Positions 33,788 through 46,245 of a DNA stretch of 64,000 bases are shown here, in pieces. This DNA comes from Hyphodiscus hymeniophilus. Its lineage: Eukaryota > Ascomycota > Leotiomycetes > Helotiales > Hyphodiscaceae. Location: assembly GCA_016508695.1 (NCBI GenBank), contig VNKQ01000005.1:2450597-2514596 (forward strand). Direction: 5' to 3'. The position numbers and the translations under genes are program-made. Positions within the stretch are counted from its first letter, which is position 1. The number at the start of each line of letters is the position of its first letter. The notes below the pieces were generated by a model, which worked only from the letters and a program-made list of their open reading frames with translations, had not been told where the DNA came from and made no database searches.

Positions 33788-35870
33788 GTTGGATGTCCAG
33801 TTCTTCACCTGCGCGTTCGGAGTATTGGTAATGGAGGTTCTTGTCACTAAAAGATTATTCCGGGAAGGCGTTTGTTTTATTTCGAGTATACCCACATCAC
33901 GAGATAGAGGGAGTGACTCAACGGGCTAAAACATCTTGCAGCATAGTCTAAGCATTATATTATAATTATCGCCAGCAGAATAGCGTGTCTTCCAAATCAA
34001 GTGACTGCCGCAGGTCAGGACACCACGACTATGTGTACTATGTTGTCGAAAAGGTGATGAATGTTCCCCGTTGAACTGCGACGCACGAATCGAATGCAGG
34101 AGCAAATTGCCAAACCGTATTCGATACGTTCTGTCCACATTCGCAGCGTCCTCGGATGCTCAAAGAGACCATTGGCAAATAAAGCCCGGATGGGGATATC
34201 TTCCCTGATGGAACACTGGTGGAGTACTATGATTATCACTTCCAGATCAAATTGTATTAGAAACCATTAATAGACGATCAAAGAACAGAGGGAATGGAAA
34301 GGCCCCAATTTGGCTAAGAAAAGGGCTGTTTTTGGGAGGTCATTTTGGGTTTCAATACATACTCCTGGCGCATTCAAAGCCGCGGCTGCACCTGGCAGAG
34401 AATGAGACTGTCTACTTGATACCAAGGAGCGTCGATAGAAGATAATGTCACCCATGGTGTATGCAGAAGGAGAATGGTTTAAATCTACTTTCGGAATTTG
34501 TGATTGTGAGGGAGGAATGCATGGGTATTTATAAGAGGTATAACCCGTGGATCTTCAACCTCAATTGTTGCTTTGGAACTTGGCACAATGCATGAATCCA
34601 GGGAAAGCATCTCCACACTCCCACCTGCGCGTGTGTGTCACAGATCAGACCTGCCAGAATCCTTTATCACAAAATTCCCATCGACCGACCCTGCTCGCCC
34701 AAGCAAGTTGTCGGCCTTTACCACGGCAAATACTCGCCCGCAGCCGAGAATCGCGCTGCCATGGACGACTTAGATGTAGGTGAAGTCTTCTAACGAAGGC
34801 CGGGCAGATCCAACCCATTCTGATGCGTGTCGCAAGACTTCGCTCATAACCACGCGGAAATGCTGACAAAAATTCTCCTCTACTACGCCGTGCATAAGAT
34901 CATTTTGAAGCTGAAGTGGATCTAACCAACCAGAGACACAAGTCACTGCCGTCTCAGCCTGCCACGGACTACGGCTCCCCATAATTCTAAGCGGAGTAAG
35001 GTAGAAGCCAACCACGTCGTCGAGGCATTTCTTGGGTTGGCCAGATCATATCGCACGAAAGGAATTCCCAAGGCACGCCTCAAACTGCCCGTTGCGGTGA
35101 GGAAAATCGATGGTGCAACGGTGACGAGCGAGCTAAGTCCATGATTGTGTCTCGGCGGATAAGACACGACCCAGAGGTGCATAATCGCCAGCGTGACAAG
35201 CAAAACAATCGGATCAAGAGTGAAAGATCGAGGATTCGGACTTCAAACAGGCTATTCCATTCAGCTTTTCAGCTGTGGAAGGCCGACAAAGGGAATCAGG
35301 AGTGGATCCAGATAATGATTTGGCGGTGCATGACGAAGCCTGGATAGCCGGGCTAACAGGGAAGTGGCATCTGTATGCCCGGTTCTGATTCTGTCGCGGA
35401 TTCAGAGCGGCTGAGGAGAACCCAACTCCTCCCAACTGTCCGTTGCGAATATCGCTGCTATTAACCCTCTCTGATATACAGTCTCCAAATTGTGTGACCT
35501 TCTTGCTATTGGTAATATCTCCTCGGCGATGTGGGAAAGTGATTCCAAGAAAGGAAATGTACCGCTGCTTCTCCTGCAATGGTACCGAGCCGGGGTCTGG
35601 GGCATCTGATCCCATAGTGAGGCCTGCTGAGGGAGCGCAGGGAGAAAGTTGCGGCAAATCGAAAAGATACCGTTGGGACATGAAAAGTGAAAGTTCGATT
35701 TGTAATGATTTGAAGGTCACAGCTTCGAGGCTTTGAGGCTCCGAGAAGTCGAGACCCTTACGTATTGTCATCGTCAGCCAGCTCAGACATTGCTTGAACC
35801 TGGGCTGTCATAGTCGCAGCTGAACAAGGGTTGAGCGATTACTGCGCTCGACGAGGACTGAACGCATGCA
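33788..35870. other. Gene-poor stretch, possible unrecognised relics
   Basis: 2.1 kb without a gene I can support. On the minus strand, frames around 34770-35203 contain hydrophobic, protein-like text (for example VTLAIMHLWVVSYPP and PLRIMGSRSPWQAE) broken by stops and frame changes. RIMGSRSPWQ faintly resembles the RGxGxPW motif of wax-synthase-like proteins, too weak to name. The open frame 35214-35771 has no recognised family. Confidence 0.35.
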
Positions 35871-36158
35871 TTAGTTGCATTGATGCAGCGACGGATGCAG
35901 GAAAGTCTTCTCGTAACATTCGGCAGACAACGCAGCAATGTCTGGGTCCCTCTGCTCCTCATCGTCCAGCAGCTCCGCTTCGCCCTCTTCGTATGCGCGC
36001 TGAATAACAAGTTCGCATCGGTATTGTTGTTGACCGGTCCGTCGAATTCGTGCGGCGGCGTCTTTGAAAATGAGTTCAGAGTAACCTTTCGGGAGAGAGT
36101 TGGAGTATTGGGTATCTGGCCTTTGGAGGCATTGGCAGTTGTTGGATTGATTCATCAC
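35871..36158 (-). pseudogene. Truncated VID27-like fragment (N-terminal region only)
   Basis: About 90 codons match what I remember of the N-terminal part of VID27, a cytoplasmic fungal protein of roughly 800 residues with a C-terminal beta-propeller. Matching pieces in order: RPDTQ, PKGYSELIFKDAAARIRRTG, ELVIQRAYEEGEAELLDDEE, DIAALSAE, EKTF, SLH. Family text fades after EKTF, and the frame stops at once. No VID27 propeller sequence is found within the 2 kb downstream on this strand, and no start like the family's lies upstream. So this is a gene piece, most likely a duplicated or translocated segment of a functional VID27 elsewhere. I cannot test that here. Strand and match seem good; origin is inference. 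Confidence 0.65.
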
Positions 36159-37113
36159 ATGAGGTCGTAATAAGAGGTCTGCTAAGGGGAAGAAGCCAAA
36201 CCACTTCCTTCCGTTTCGTCATTCATGGGCTCTTGTTTGGTTCCATCAGTCACCACTTCCTTTCCCTTCGGCGGCTGCGATGCGATTGCCATAATAAAGA
36301 CTCGGCGTAATCTCTTCGAAATGGCTTCCGGTTAGTGTCGGACGAGACGGTTTGGACAACGTCGACAAGCTCTATGGCCGGGGTTGATTGTCGGAAGTGA
36401 GTGGAATAAGGTGTGGAATATTTCTAGCGAAGAGGCTGGCTGCGCCCTGAGTTGGCTATGCGATGCATACTAATCGGAAGAACGTTCATCCATTCCGACC
36501 GGAGGCCCAAAACTTTGCCGCCGGTCAGCCTCAGGCATTAAGACAGCGCAGCCCGGAGGAGGAGATCTTCCGGAGCCGACTAGAGGGTTACCAGACTTGG
36601 AAAGCTGCACTCGCGAAGTCAACATCAACAAAAAAAATGCAACATCGTCGCGACATTTACAGATTCAACGACGGCAATGAAAATGAGCGCGCATTCTATC
36701 TTATGACAGGCTTTGTCTGATTACAATTTCAGCAGCAATCCTACCAGTAACAAGCAATTGAAAACGCTGCAGCTACTTTTGTTAAGCTCCATCCTCGCTC
36801 CGTCTTCGAATCTTCGAGCGCGAGTCGTTCGTTACTTCTTAGCCCAATGACCGACACAAGTCACACAAGACCCTCTGCACGATGCGCAGGGCTCACGACT
36901 GGAGGCTGAGGATTATATATCTCTTGGAGTGGGTTCCTGGATAGAAAGACATCACAGACGAAGCATATGCTCTCCATCATTACATGAATCTGCGACCAGT
37001 TCCTCAAAGGATACCCTTTTCAACCTGTTGGTACGAATCACAAACGACACGCTTCGCGCGCAGACATCTACCTCACCCTTCTCAAAACTCCCGAGCTCGA
37101 ACCTCCTTGAACT
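36159..37113. other. Intergenic, upstream of the Ulp1-like gene
   Basis: 955 bases. An open frame 36463-36720 is Lys/Arg-rich without a recognised family. Nothing else supported. Confidence 0.4.
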
Positions 37114-40100
37114 ATGGATGCCGACATCAGTGATCATTTGCGAGCATTTCGCCAAGCATATCAAAAGATTGCTTTCTCGACACACGAGGCACGAGTTTGT
37201 TGGGAGCAGCTACGGAGGAAATACACAGAAGAATCAGCAGAACATTGCCGAACACTGTCGTTCCGGGAATGGGCTCTGGATAGACGGAGATTTGACAGCT
37301 CCCAGGTCGAGATGATGACAAGATTGGAATTCGAGGATCACTACTCCGCGTTGCAGATGGACAAGAAGAAGGAGCTGGAGAAGATCTGCAAGCTATTCGG
37401 AACAACGCAGTGGGAAGTCTACTTTCACTTTGGGAGCTCTACCGTGGACTCGCGCAGATCTCTGGCAAAGATTGTTCGCTTTAAGCGTGAGCTCCCAAAT
37501 ATCACCTTCCGCCAGGTTTTGACGACGGTTCAAGTTCAGCGCCGTGAGAGGGAAGGGAACAGATCTCGACATACTCGCAACGATTTGACTGTGTTTACTC
37601 TATACGATTTTGTTCGAACAGAAATATACCTCGGCCTCCAACCCAGCGAAACAATCGATGACGGGGAGTTGCGCTCTCCAGCCCTTGAAGCCAATAACAT
37701 CGCGAGTGTACCACAGTCTCTGCCAGCCCTCGGAGCGAGCGAGAGCATTGATCGTCGAGCACGACTCTCACCAATCCCAGAAATCAGCAACAACGTCGAA
37801 GAAGACGCCTTGGACCAGCGAGTCATCGATGGCAGTGAGATGCTTGAAGGACAAACAAACCAACTGTCAGCGATCGAAACGGCCAGAACGGAGCTGCCAC
37901 GAAGTTCGCAACCTTCTGCTGATCCTGAAGGGTTGTACCCTCAGATAGACCCACTAGCCGTTAATATGGCACAGCGAAGAGCTGGAAGTAGGCTCGAGGA
38001 TACAAATCAAATCCGACATCCTCTTGCGGCGTTCAGCAATTCTGCAATCAATGTGCAAGCGAGCCTGCATGGTAAAAATACAACTCAATCAGGTACGATG
38101 GCCCTACGTTCTGGAAATGAACCTACCTATACTGATCCAAACTGCAGGACAACATCACATGAAAACCCCGAACACTCCTGCATACAAGACCGAGCTACAC
38201 AAGAAGCGTCATCGAGACACACCAGGTTTGGAATATGGTGGAAGCGTTTCACCCGAATCAGAGGTTGGGCGTGGCACGCGTTTCTCAGACGGATTTCAAG
38301 AGTCTTCTGCAGACGAGTTGGAGGACAGCGGTGCGATGGTATACAGAAATGGTGGTGAAGAGGATTGGGATGACGCAGGATACAGCAGCGGTGATTCCGG
38401 GAAAAACCGACAGTCTTCAGCCACTCATCAAACTATTCAACCGAATGGAAATGCGGGACACAACCAACTCAAGGATGTAGATTCTTTGAATCGAATGGAA
38501 ATAGCAGATGAAAACGACACGACAAGCTTTGAGCTCGAGTTGCCACATGATGAAAGCGAGATTTCCCAAATTGACGTTACCTCAAACATACTTTCGAAAG
38601 AAGTGGCCTCTGATGATCACCTGGAAAAACGTTTGACAAGGATCCATCAGGACTGGGAACAGCACTGGGGTTCAGATGAACAGTTCTATTATAACAAGCT
38701 TGCCATCGGTCGAAAGGAAATCGAATATCTGAACCTCGGTCAGATGCTGAACGATGAGCTGGTCAATTTCTACCTACAGTGGTTGGAGCATCATTTGCCT
38801 AGTGCTACTCAAGTATCCATTCAGCCAAACTGGTTGTACACAAAATTGTGTGCCAGTGAGGATCTTCAGTTCATCCCTATTCGATGGGGTGACTGGAATG
38901 ATTCGCAGGATTGGCTACTATTCCCAATCTACCAAAGCTCTCACTGGTTTCTAGTCATTGTCGGAAATATGCTGCACGTACAGCAGATCATTACCAGAGA
39001 AACATTGGTGGCCGAAACATTGCTCTCGATTATGGTGCTTGACTCTCTTGGGGCCCGGATGAAATATCATGATGATGTTGTCTCGAGAATCCAGAATTTC
39101 ATCGTCAGGAAAGCGGCCTCTAAGTTTGGTATCAGCATCGACTCGGACCAACACCTTGGCGAGCTTTTCCATCGGGATTACGCAAACGCCTGTCTTATTC
39201 AGAAAAATTCTGTCGACTGCGGGCTATTTCTGCTAGAGCACGCGACACGCATGTTGCAAGACCCATCAAATTTTATTGCCTTGGTGCAAAAGTCGGAAGC
39301 AATGATATCATTTGATGCTGATGAGAAGAGACATGAGATTCGACAGCTTCTTCTAAATGAGAAGAAACGGCAGGATCATCTCGCAGTGCAGCACAAAATT
39401 GTATCCAAGGAGGATCTGGGATCCATGGATACAGATGTGGAGGTTCGGAACAAGATAGCAGAAGTTCAAAAAGACTCCAGACTACCGAAAGAAGACGCAG
39501 TAGTCACTGGAAGAGATGCGGAGGAAGTCCAGATGGGATCTCCTGGGCTTTACAGCCAAGATGTGGGTACGCTACATTCTCCGCTCAGGCATGTAAGTGC
39601 GTCTTCCAATTCTCGACTCAATGCGACAGGAGATGTTGGAGACAGGGTCGGCGGAGTGGCTTCTACAGTTAGCATTGAGTGCTCGCCTGCGAAGCAAGAT
39701 CTGGACATTACGGATCACAAACAATCTTCCGATTCTCGATATGACGTGGCAGTCCATGGATCATGCGCTGCTTCTACTCAGAGGCGTGAAGACCTTGAAA
39801 CTTCAGTGCCCCATCATTCTCGTTCGACCTTGCATCACACTCCAATGACAAATGTTCAGATGTTGTTCAATGGTCCTTCTGCTCCAAACTCAACTCTGAC
39901 CAACGGGAGGGAAACACCTTCTATGGCAACCATTGATATCTCGCCATCAAGATGCTTACAAGTCTATGATATCGCAGTTCCCGAGAATTTCATAGACAAG
40001 AGTTTGCTTACTGCTATTATTGAAGAGCACTGGATTATCGCAAGTAGTGCATGGGAACGTAGCGCGCATGACGGTGTACTTGATGTTCAATGCATCCCTT

Positions 40101-40784
40101 TGATAGACGAGGAAATGATCTGGAGAAGTGTGCAGCTCAGTCATGGTAAGCAACGAGCCATCTACTACCAAATCTCAAACTGAGTCCTTTTCTTTAGAAA
40201 CACAGGGACTTCAAAAATCCGGCCATCCACTCAAGCGCAAGGACGGCGAGGAGACGAGCGACCTTCAATATTACAATCAATTGATCGACTTCGCAGAGCA
40301 GCAAGCACACCACCTTGAAGCGAGCCAGCGACTCGTGAAAGTACTTCACGAGGCCCTGACTCTCTTCTTCCAGATCCCTAGCTCCTTTGTTTCACGCGAA
40401 CGCGAGGTCGAGATCAGTACAATTCATGAGGAGATTACAGGTCTACAGAAGGAGGCCGACACACTCGCCCAACAGGAGAACTTTCGTGCGCATAAGGAAA
40501 CATGGATTCGTGGCCTACAAGAAGAAATGGCAGAGAAGCAGCTGCTCCTGGACCAGCTTCGGGAGCCCGACAAACGTCAGGAGAACAAAGACGGGCTTGC
40601 AAAGCTAGCAACCGCCATTGCGTGTGCAATGAGCATTCAGGAAGTACTTTCGAAAGACGTCCGGAAAATCAAGAGTCTTCTAGACGAGGAAAGTCACAAG
40701 GAGTATGATCGGCAGCAGAGAAGAAAGCGGGTGTTCGAGAGGTTGACCAGTGTTTCTAACTCGCTAGGAGGCCGCCCTAAATAA
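37114..40784 (+). CDS. Large Ulp1-type (C48) cysteine protease with coiled-coil tail
   Basis: Exons 37114-38092, 38148-40145, 40198-40784, introns 55 and 52 nt; 1188 codons, 1187 residues. An alternative donor 21 bases upstream (38072) would also keep frame. The protease domain (about residues 510-730) shows the Ulp1/SENP pattern: EYLNLGQMLNDELVNFYLQW, the histidine in YQSSHWFLVIVG, the aspartate in VLDSLGAR, and the glutamine and nucleophile Cys in QKNSVDCGLFLLEH. All catalytic residues are present, so activity against SUMO or a similar modifier is likely. The N-terminal part (about 1-170) is a helical, charged domain I do not recognise; the middle and the region after the protease are low-complexity, probably disordered. 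The last 150 residues (LQYYNQLIDFAEQQAHHLEA onward) form a coiled coil. Length far exceeds yeast Ulp1 (621 residues). Such proteins are numerous in some fungi and may be linked to mobile DNA; no transposase is seen nearby. Confidence 0.82.
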
Positions 40785-42350
40785 GGTAGCTGAATTTAAA
40801 AAGACATAACATGGAATTCAAGAATTGCTCAATTGTTTCATTTCAAGAACCGGACTTCACTTCTAATCACATCGAATCTCTTGTAATTTACTCGAAAGGC
40901 CACTGCATGCTGGGACAAAGCGCTGTTTAGCAGAACCCAAGTTACTCGATGGTAGGGTCTGTTACTGGGAGGTGCATCTGCCCTGAAGCGTCCAACGTAG
41001 CGTAGCGCAAAATCAGACCAATGACCACTCGTTTGCTACATTTTGCTCTGTCATTGTTTTATGTTCCTCATTCCGTATAAAGCATGGGGAGAGTACACAA
41101 GACGACGAATATTCCAGTTGCAAAATTCCCGGCAGCCACCAAAACCAAGCTTGACTCTTTCGCAGCTCTTGCACAACTCAATATCCAACTCTTCTCAATC
41201 AGTCGAAGATTGACTCGAGTATAAAAACCCATTAGACATCATAAGGCTTCAAGAAGAATGTGGAAAAAGAATGGGAGGAAATTGCGGTCAAGCACTCTTT
41301 ATAATATATCCTAATGGTATTCCTATAGTGCCCAACGACTCACCTCGGATTGAAGGAGCTGTCAATAGGAGTTCAGCAATGTATTATGTACAGAAGCTAC
41401 GAAAACCGCTGGGGTCGGAGGAGTCAGGAGGAGCGCAAAAAGGTCGATAAAGCAAACATATTGGACAATATACATAGAAACACTAGCCCGACAGACTGCT
41501 GATGTTTCTCAGGCTGATTTGGAATGGTTGGTAAATGTAATGGAATGGAAGTAGCGCTGAGAGTAGGGGTCTGCACTAGGTAAGGCCGGCCATATTGGTG
41601 TTATTTCAGTACACGCCCTCCTAGTATTAGAATTCGATACCGGGGAGCCACTTAGAAAGCTTACAACTGATTCCATCTTGATTTTGCGCTATAGATTCAC
41701 TCGCTCTCTGATAATCAGATATGTACTACTCTAAGTAAAAAAAAGCTTGTCCGAGTCGAGTCCATTTCTAAGACCTGCCGAATGTTGAACGATTGGCAGA
41801 GTAGGTCTTCTATTACCTTTTTACTCTAAGCTCATGCTAGCTCACCTCCTATATTTGATTTTGGTCGATAATCATTGATTCTTGTGCAAAGTAATAAAGA
41901 AAGACAGTAAGTCATGACTATTCCTCCGCGTCTCTCGGTAGCCAGCAGCGAGTATCGAGAGGTACAATCGCACAGAATTATACGCCATTAAGGATAGTAG
42001 TAAGAATGATGAGAAAAGAATGAAGGGCAGCGCGAAATGAGAGTACGATGATATGAGGAAAGCTGCAAAACACGCGCTTGTTAAGGGGTTTAACAGCTTG
42101 GTCAAACCCTTGCACCATCGCGAGTCTTGAGGTAAAGGACATCTTCAAGCCTTGGGCCATACACTCTTTGGCCACATATCCTTGTAACACATTCTTGGCT
42201 AATAATTCATTGGATTGCTTGACGTTGAGATCTTTCTGCTATCCACTCTAAAATTGTGAAAGTTTTACAGGCTCTAGCTTGATCGGGAGAAAATCTGTCC
42301 ATTTATAGAAATGTGCCCTCTGAACAACTAGCAGAAAAGACAGCTAGTTT
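40785..42350. other. Gene-free stretch between Ulp1-like and HET genes
   Basis: 1.57 kb, AT-rich, with only short frames (41872-42190, minus). No repeat, RNA or gene relic recognised. Both neighbours end here (convergent). Confidence 0.4.
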
Positions 42351-43703
42351 TCAATCAGGGTCTGGGAAATCATAGAGTTGACCAGTCGAGTCAAAGTATG
42401 AAATGATCGGCGGCTCCGCGAGACGCTCCTGCTCTGACGGCGACGGCCAAGCAGGCAGCACACGAAAATCACAAAAAAATGAAAGCGCATATTCGACATC
42501 AACGCCTGATATCAGTCCTAACTCCTTCACTTTCTCTGGCGATGGATCCTTGTAAAGAGCGTTTGTCAACGCATTGACGAAGACCAGCCACTGATCGTCT
42601 GAAATTTTAGGTCCCTCACTGGCAAGAACATTGCAATATACTTCGTCGACAGTTTTGCCGTAGTCCGCAGTGGTTTCACCTTTTACTAGACCCAATAATC
42701 CATAAACTCTATCCCTCGGGTCCGTACACTCCTGGTGAAGCCACGTTTGGACCAATTCACGAAATTCTGAACCCTCTTTTCTCTTCTGTAGGCGGTCTGA
42801 GTCGGACCCCTTTATCAAGATGTTATAAGCGCAAGAACATCCTACTTGGGTTTGTAGTCGTTGAAGCTGTACCATTGGAGTCTGATTGGAAGATCTGTCG
42901 ATTGGCAAGCAGTCTCGTCCAAGAATCTGGCCTAAATAATCTAGCTCGGCGATTATAGAAACTAGAATAGACCATTCGCAAACCTGATCTCCGCAGAGTA
43001 CGATGAGATTTTCCGCGAGCATGACTTCCTGGATAATCCACAGCCTCTGCCAATAATCTCTTCTGAACAGGGCTCCAAATGGTTGGTCTAGCTGCAGACT
43101 AAAGAGTTCTTGAAACAGGTCATCGATGGTGAATTCTGGTCTTGGCATGACAATTTGGGTAGATATGTTTTGTTTTGGGTTATAACGAGCATATTTTGGT
43201 GGGCGCCCTTGATCTAGTGACCAGTCTAAGACTAGTGACGGCATTGTCATAATGTATTGGAGAAGGCGAGAGCTGTCGTCCTCTTCTGGCCCTAACCATA
43301 CCAAGACCGTCTCTGCTCTAGAGAATATGACTTTCATCATATTGACTTGGTGATTGCGCTCGAGATTGTCTTGTTGATTTATACTCAGCGCGTCGACCCA
43401 AAGAGGACCTCGGAATCTCCCCTCAGTTATCTTCTTGCGATAGGACGAAAGTGCACACCAAAGATTTTTCCGCACCAGGAAGGATTGGCCATTGACAGTG
43501 ATCAAGACCTCGGAAGCTGGGTCCGGAGGTCCCCATGTGTACGAAAGAGCAGTGAAAGAAGGACACGTGGCATTTGATTCGAGTTGGTGGACGTGAAATG
43601 TACATGATATGTGTGGACCATCGCCAGGCAGTATATCTATCAGCCTGATAGATTGCGTGGATCGGTCGAGAGTGTTGTAAGTAAGGGTTTGCATTGGAGG
43701 CAT
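42351..43703 (-). CDS. HET-domain (heterokaryon incompatibility) protein
   Basis: Intronless, 450 residues. HET-domain blocks are all present: FTALSYTWGPPDP, LWVDALSINQQDNLERNHQV, VIFSRAETVLVWLG and DYWQRLWIIQEVMLAEN, then a HET-typical tail segment TDPRDRVYGLLGLVKG. HET domains trigger cell death when fungal hyphae of unlike genotype fuse, and are often paired with separate recognition or signal proteins. There is no WD40, ankyrin or NACHT partner domain fused here, so it is a plain HET protein of usual length. A TTG lies upstream in frame, but the first ATG gives MPPMQTLTYNTLD, the expected family start before the HET domain. Located in the accessory part of the arm. Confidence 0.92.
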   Translation of the reverse strand: MPPMQTLTYNTLDRSTQSIRLIDILPGDGPHISCTFHVHQLESNATCPSFTALSYTWGPPDPASEVLITVNGQSFLVRKNLWCALSSYRKKITEGRFRGPLWVDALSINQQDNLERNHQVNMMKVIFSRAETVLVWLGPEEDDSSRLLQYIMTMPSLVLDWSLDQGRPPKYARYNPKQNISTQIVMPRPEFTIDDLFQELFSLQLDQPFGALFRRDYWQRLWIIQEVMLAENLIVLCGDQVCEWSILVSIIAELDYLGQILGRDCLPIDRSSNQTPMVQLQRLQTQVGCSCAYNILIKGSDSDRLQKRKEGSEFRELVQTWLHQECTDPRDRVYGLLGLVKGETTADYGKTVDEVYCNVLASEGPKISDDQWLVFVNALTNALYKDPSPEKVKELGLISGVDVEYALSFFCDFRVLPAWPSPSEQERLAEPPIISYFDSTGQLYDFPDPD

Positions 43704-44621
43704 TCTAAGTATATATGTGATTTCCACCTTCAACTGATTGTTTGGGAGGTGAGTTTAAGTAGTTGGTACTCTGAGGAAATAACGGGACCGTAGACTCGGT
43801 CTCGATTCAGTGGTGGAAGTACTGAATCTTGGGCTGTCGACTTTTGCACCGCCTTCAATAAATCAGCTTCAATGTTTGAAACACCAGAGGATTAAAAAAC
43901 CTGCCTGCTAGGTTTATCCGGACGAAGGTCGGAGGTCGACAATGTGCGGGCTGTTTACTAGGCGTGGAAGGTTGGGAGTTGTAGGCAGAGAATAAGACCA
44001 AATGAAGGGAATTGTGTATATTGTGCTGTCTGAGGAGTGAAAAGAAAGTGGCTACATGGAAGGTTTCAAATAGAGCCAGTTTACGTAATATAGGCCAATC
44101 AAATAAGGAGCTCTCAACTGACGCCCCTCGCATACTGACACCACACGTGTTATTTGGCTTTAAGGTCAGCCACAGTATTGAACAGTATTCTGTGGCTATG
44201 ATACTGTGTACAATGCGCATCGATCTTTTTGCTTTACCTCACTCCCTCACTGTATCACAAAGCTTCTGGCTTACCGGTTGTAAGCTTGGCCTCTTTGTAT
44301 TCGATGCCTATATGTTCAATTGCAATCTTGGTAGCTGTTGCGCGAAAGATCACGAGTTGATGTGCGATGCTTCCTTTATGGTACCCAGCCTCCTGCAACC
44401 CTGCAACCGCCCCTGTATTGCTCTCCTGCAAACCTGCAAATCCGCGATCCTGTATATATAGAAGAGTTCGAGATCCTCGAGATGCGTGAATCATTCTTCG
44501 TTCTTAGTCTAATGCTGGCCTACACACGGCTCTATATCGAAGACAGTAAAGTGACCACCGAACCTCAAAGTATGGCAATTAAAGGTCTCAAAGCTCATTA
44601 AAGTGGTTCTTGAAAGTATAA
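43704..44621. other. Gene-free stretch, HET promoter side
   Basis: 918 bases. Short frames on both strands (43855-44220 minus, 44012-44461 plus) overlap each other and look like chance. Near 44392-44440 there are spaced CTGCAACCCTGCAACC and CCTGCAAACCTGCAAATC repeats, minor and imperfect. Confidence 0.4.
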
Positions 44622-46245
44622 TCACTTTGTCATAACTTTACGCTTTCCCTCTTTCTGATCTATAGCCTGTTCCAATGCTTCCCTCTTCATTTTCCTTACT
44701 TCTATTACAGCATTTGAAGTTGATCCTACTTGCGCAAAGGTTTGTCTTAAACTCTCTACCATGGTTTCTCCCGTTGGTCTCAATTCTGGATCTTCCGTGA
44801 GTTGTCGTTTGAGTAGATCCAGGTCCTGTGGGAGCCCTTGCACGACATCTCGTATAGCTGAGAGCCATCTATTCCAAGCAGAGTCATCAGATCCAGTTAT
44901 GAGCCAAGATTCTAGCTTTGGTGGTGAAAGCCTGAGCATGTCTAACACGACTATACCCAGAGACCAGATATCAGTTGGAAAGGAATAGGACTGGCCTGCG
45001 AAAATTTCTGGGGCGGCATAGTGTGGAGTTCCCAGCTGTGTGCCTGTTGTATCGACATTCTTCGATAGCTGTTTCGAAATACCAAAATCGCAAAGCTTCA
45101 GCTCGCCCGACATGTTGAATAGAATATTTGCTGGTTTGACGTCTCGGTGCATGACTTTCTCATTGTGTAAAAACTTTATAGCTCGCGCGAGCTGGTCCCA
45201 GTAAATCTTAGCTCCAGGAATTGGAAGATCAAGATTTCCAGATTTCAGCTTTTGATGCAGTGTACCACCCCCAAGAAATTCCATTATCAGAATGTCGTGT
45301 CCTTTGTCTTGAATAAACGCATTATATCTTACGATATGTTTCTGGAAGAGAGGATTAGCACCACTTATAAAGACCAAACATGAGCCTTACGTGTCGAAGG
45401 GTTTGTAAAAATCCAAGCTCTGTATGTATGTCCCCACGGTACTTGAAGACTTTGGCTGCGAAAGCCTCGCCAGTAGATCGATTCGAAGCTCTCCTTACAG
45501 CGCCACATGCACCCGTTCCCAGGAGAGCGCTTGCTGCCCAATCAAGAATATACGGAGGCTCCCTGACCAGAGGAGTTGCAGATTCTCCGATTTTCATTGA
45601 ATTTAGAGTTGGAACAGTTTTACATGCGGCGATATTGGCTTGTCGGAAAACAGACCAATTTTGCTTGTATTCGGATGAAACCTCTCTATGATCAGGAAAC
45701 TTCAGCTTGAACACAATATCGACAGCTGCATGCAAGTAAATGGTCCATGTCCCACCGGTGAGCAAGATTTGTTGTCCCCGAGCGAGCTTCTCATTTACCC
45801 TTTGTTCGTGAGATATTGCCTGTATTGAATTTCCGGACAGGTTCTGGAGAGTCAAGTTGTCATACTTTCCTTCTTCCGGGTCGATGAAGAGTCGGAGATG
45901 CTTGGAACTCACTCCGCGAGTAAAATTATCATCTAGAAGAAAATCGCATTCATCGCTATCTGATCCAAGTAGATGCCCTTCCGCTGGGTTAAACAGCCGG
46001 TCAATATCTGTTGTAATAGCAAGAACAGCAGGTGAGTTTTGACTTGAATCGGGCACACCGATAATTGGAGTTGTCTCACGACTGGATCGCAAACTAGGTT
46101 CTGATATATCGGATACTACTGGAGCAAGCTGATGGGTGTTTTTGGGAAGCCTAAAAGCCCAATCAGCATACTTCGAATCAGAAAAAAGGAGGCATATGAT
46201 GCGACGCAGGTCGTAATTCCCAGGTAGAGTAATTGTGGTATCCAT
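44622..46245 (-). CDS. FHA-domain serine/threonine protein kinase
   Basis: Exons 45391-46245 and 44622-45341, intron 49 nt; 525 codons, 524 residues. N-terminal phosphothreonine-binding FHA domain (about 90-185): HLLGSDSDECDFLLDD, SSKHLRLFIDPEEG, LQNLSGNS. Kinase domain (about 235-490): glycine loop LLGTGACGAVRRA, lysine in AFAAKVFKYRG, HRDVKPANILF, DFGISKQLS and APEIFAGQ, so all catalytic elements are intact. The FHA-kinase order recalls checkpoint kinases of the Rad53/Chk2 type, which also carry an N-terminal FHA, but length and the surrounding text do not match Rad53 closely, so I regard it as a lineage-specific family member. Divergently transcribed with a 247-residue basic protein 206 bases away. 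A charged C-terminal helix (EVRKMKREALEQAI) ends the protein. Confidence 0.87.

Noticed and set aside
35214..35771. 185-codon minus-strand open frame
   Set aside because: No recognised domain, high Ser/Pro/Cys, no splice or start context; left as unassigned DNA.
37114..40784. Transposon-encoded Ulp1 protease (as in some plant and fungal DNA elements)
   Set aside because: No transposase, terminal inverted repeats or target duplication seen near the gene, and it has ordinary introns; kept as a cellular gene.
44012..44461. 149-codon plus-strand frame with hydrophobic, Cys-rich text
   Set aside because: Overlaps opposite-strand frames of equal quality, has no good ATG context and no known family.
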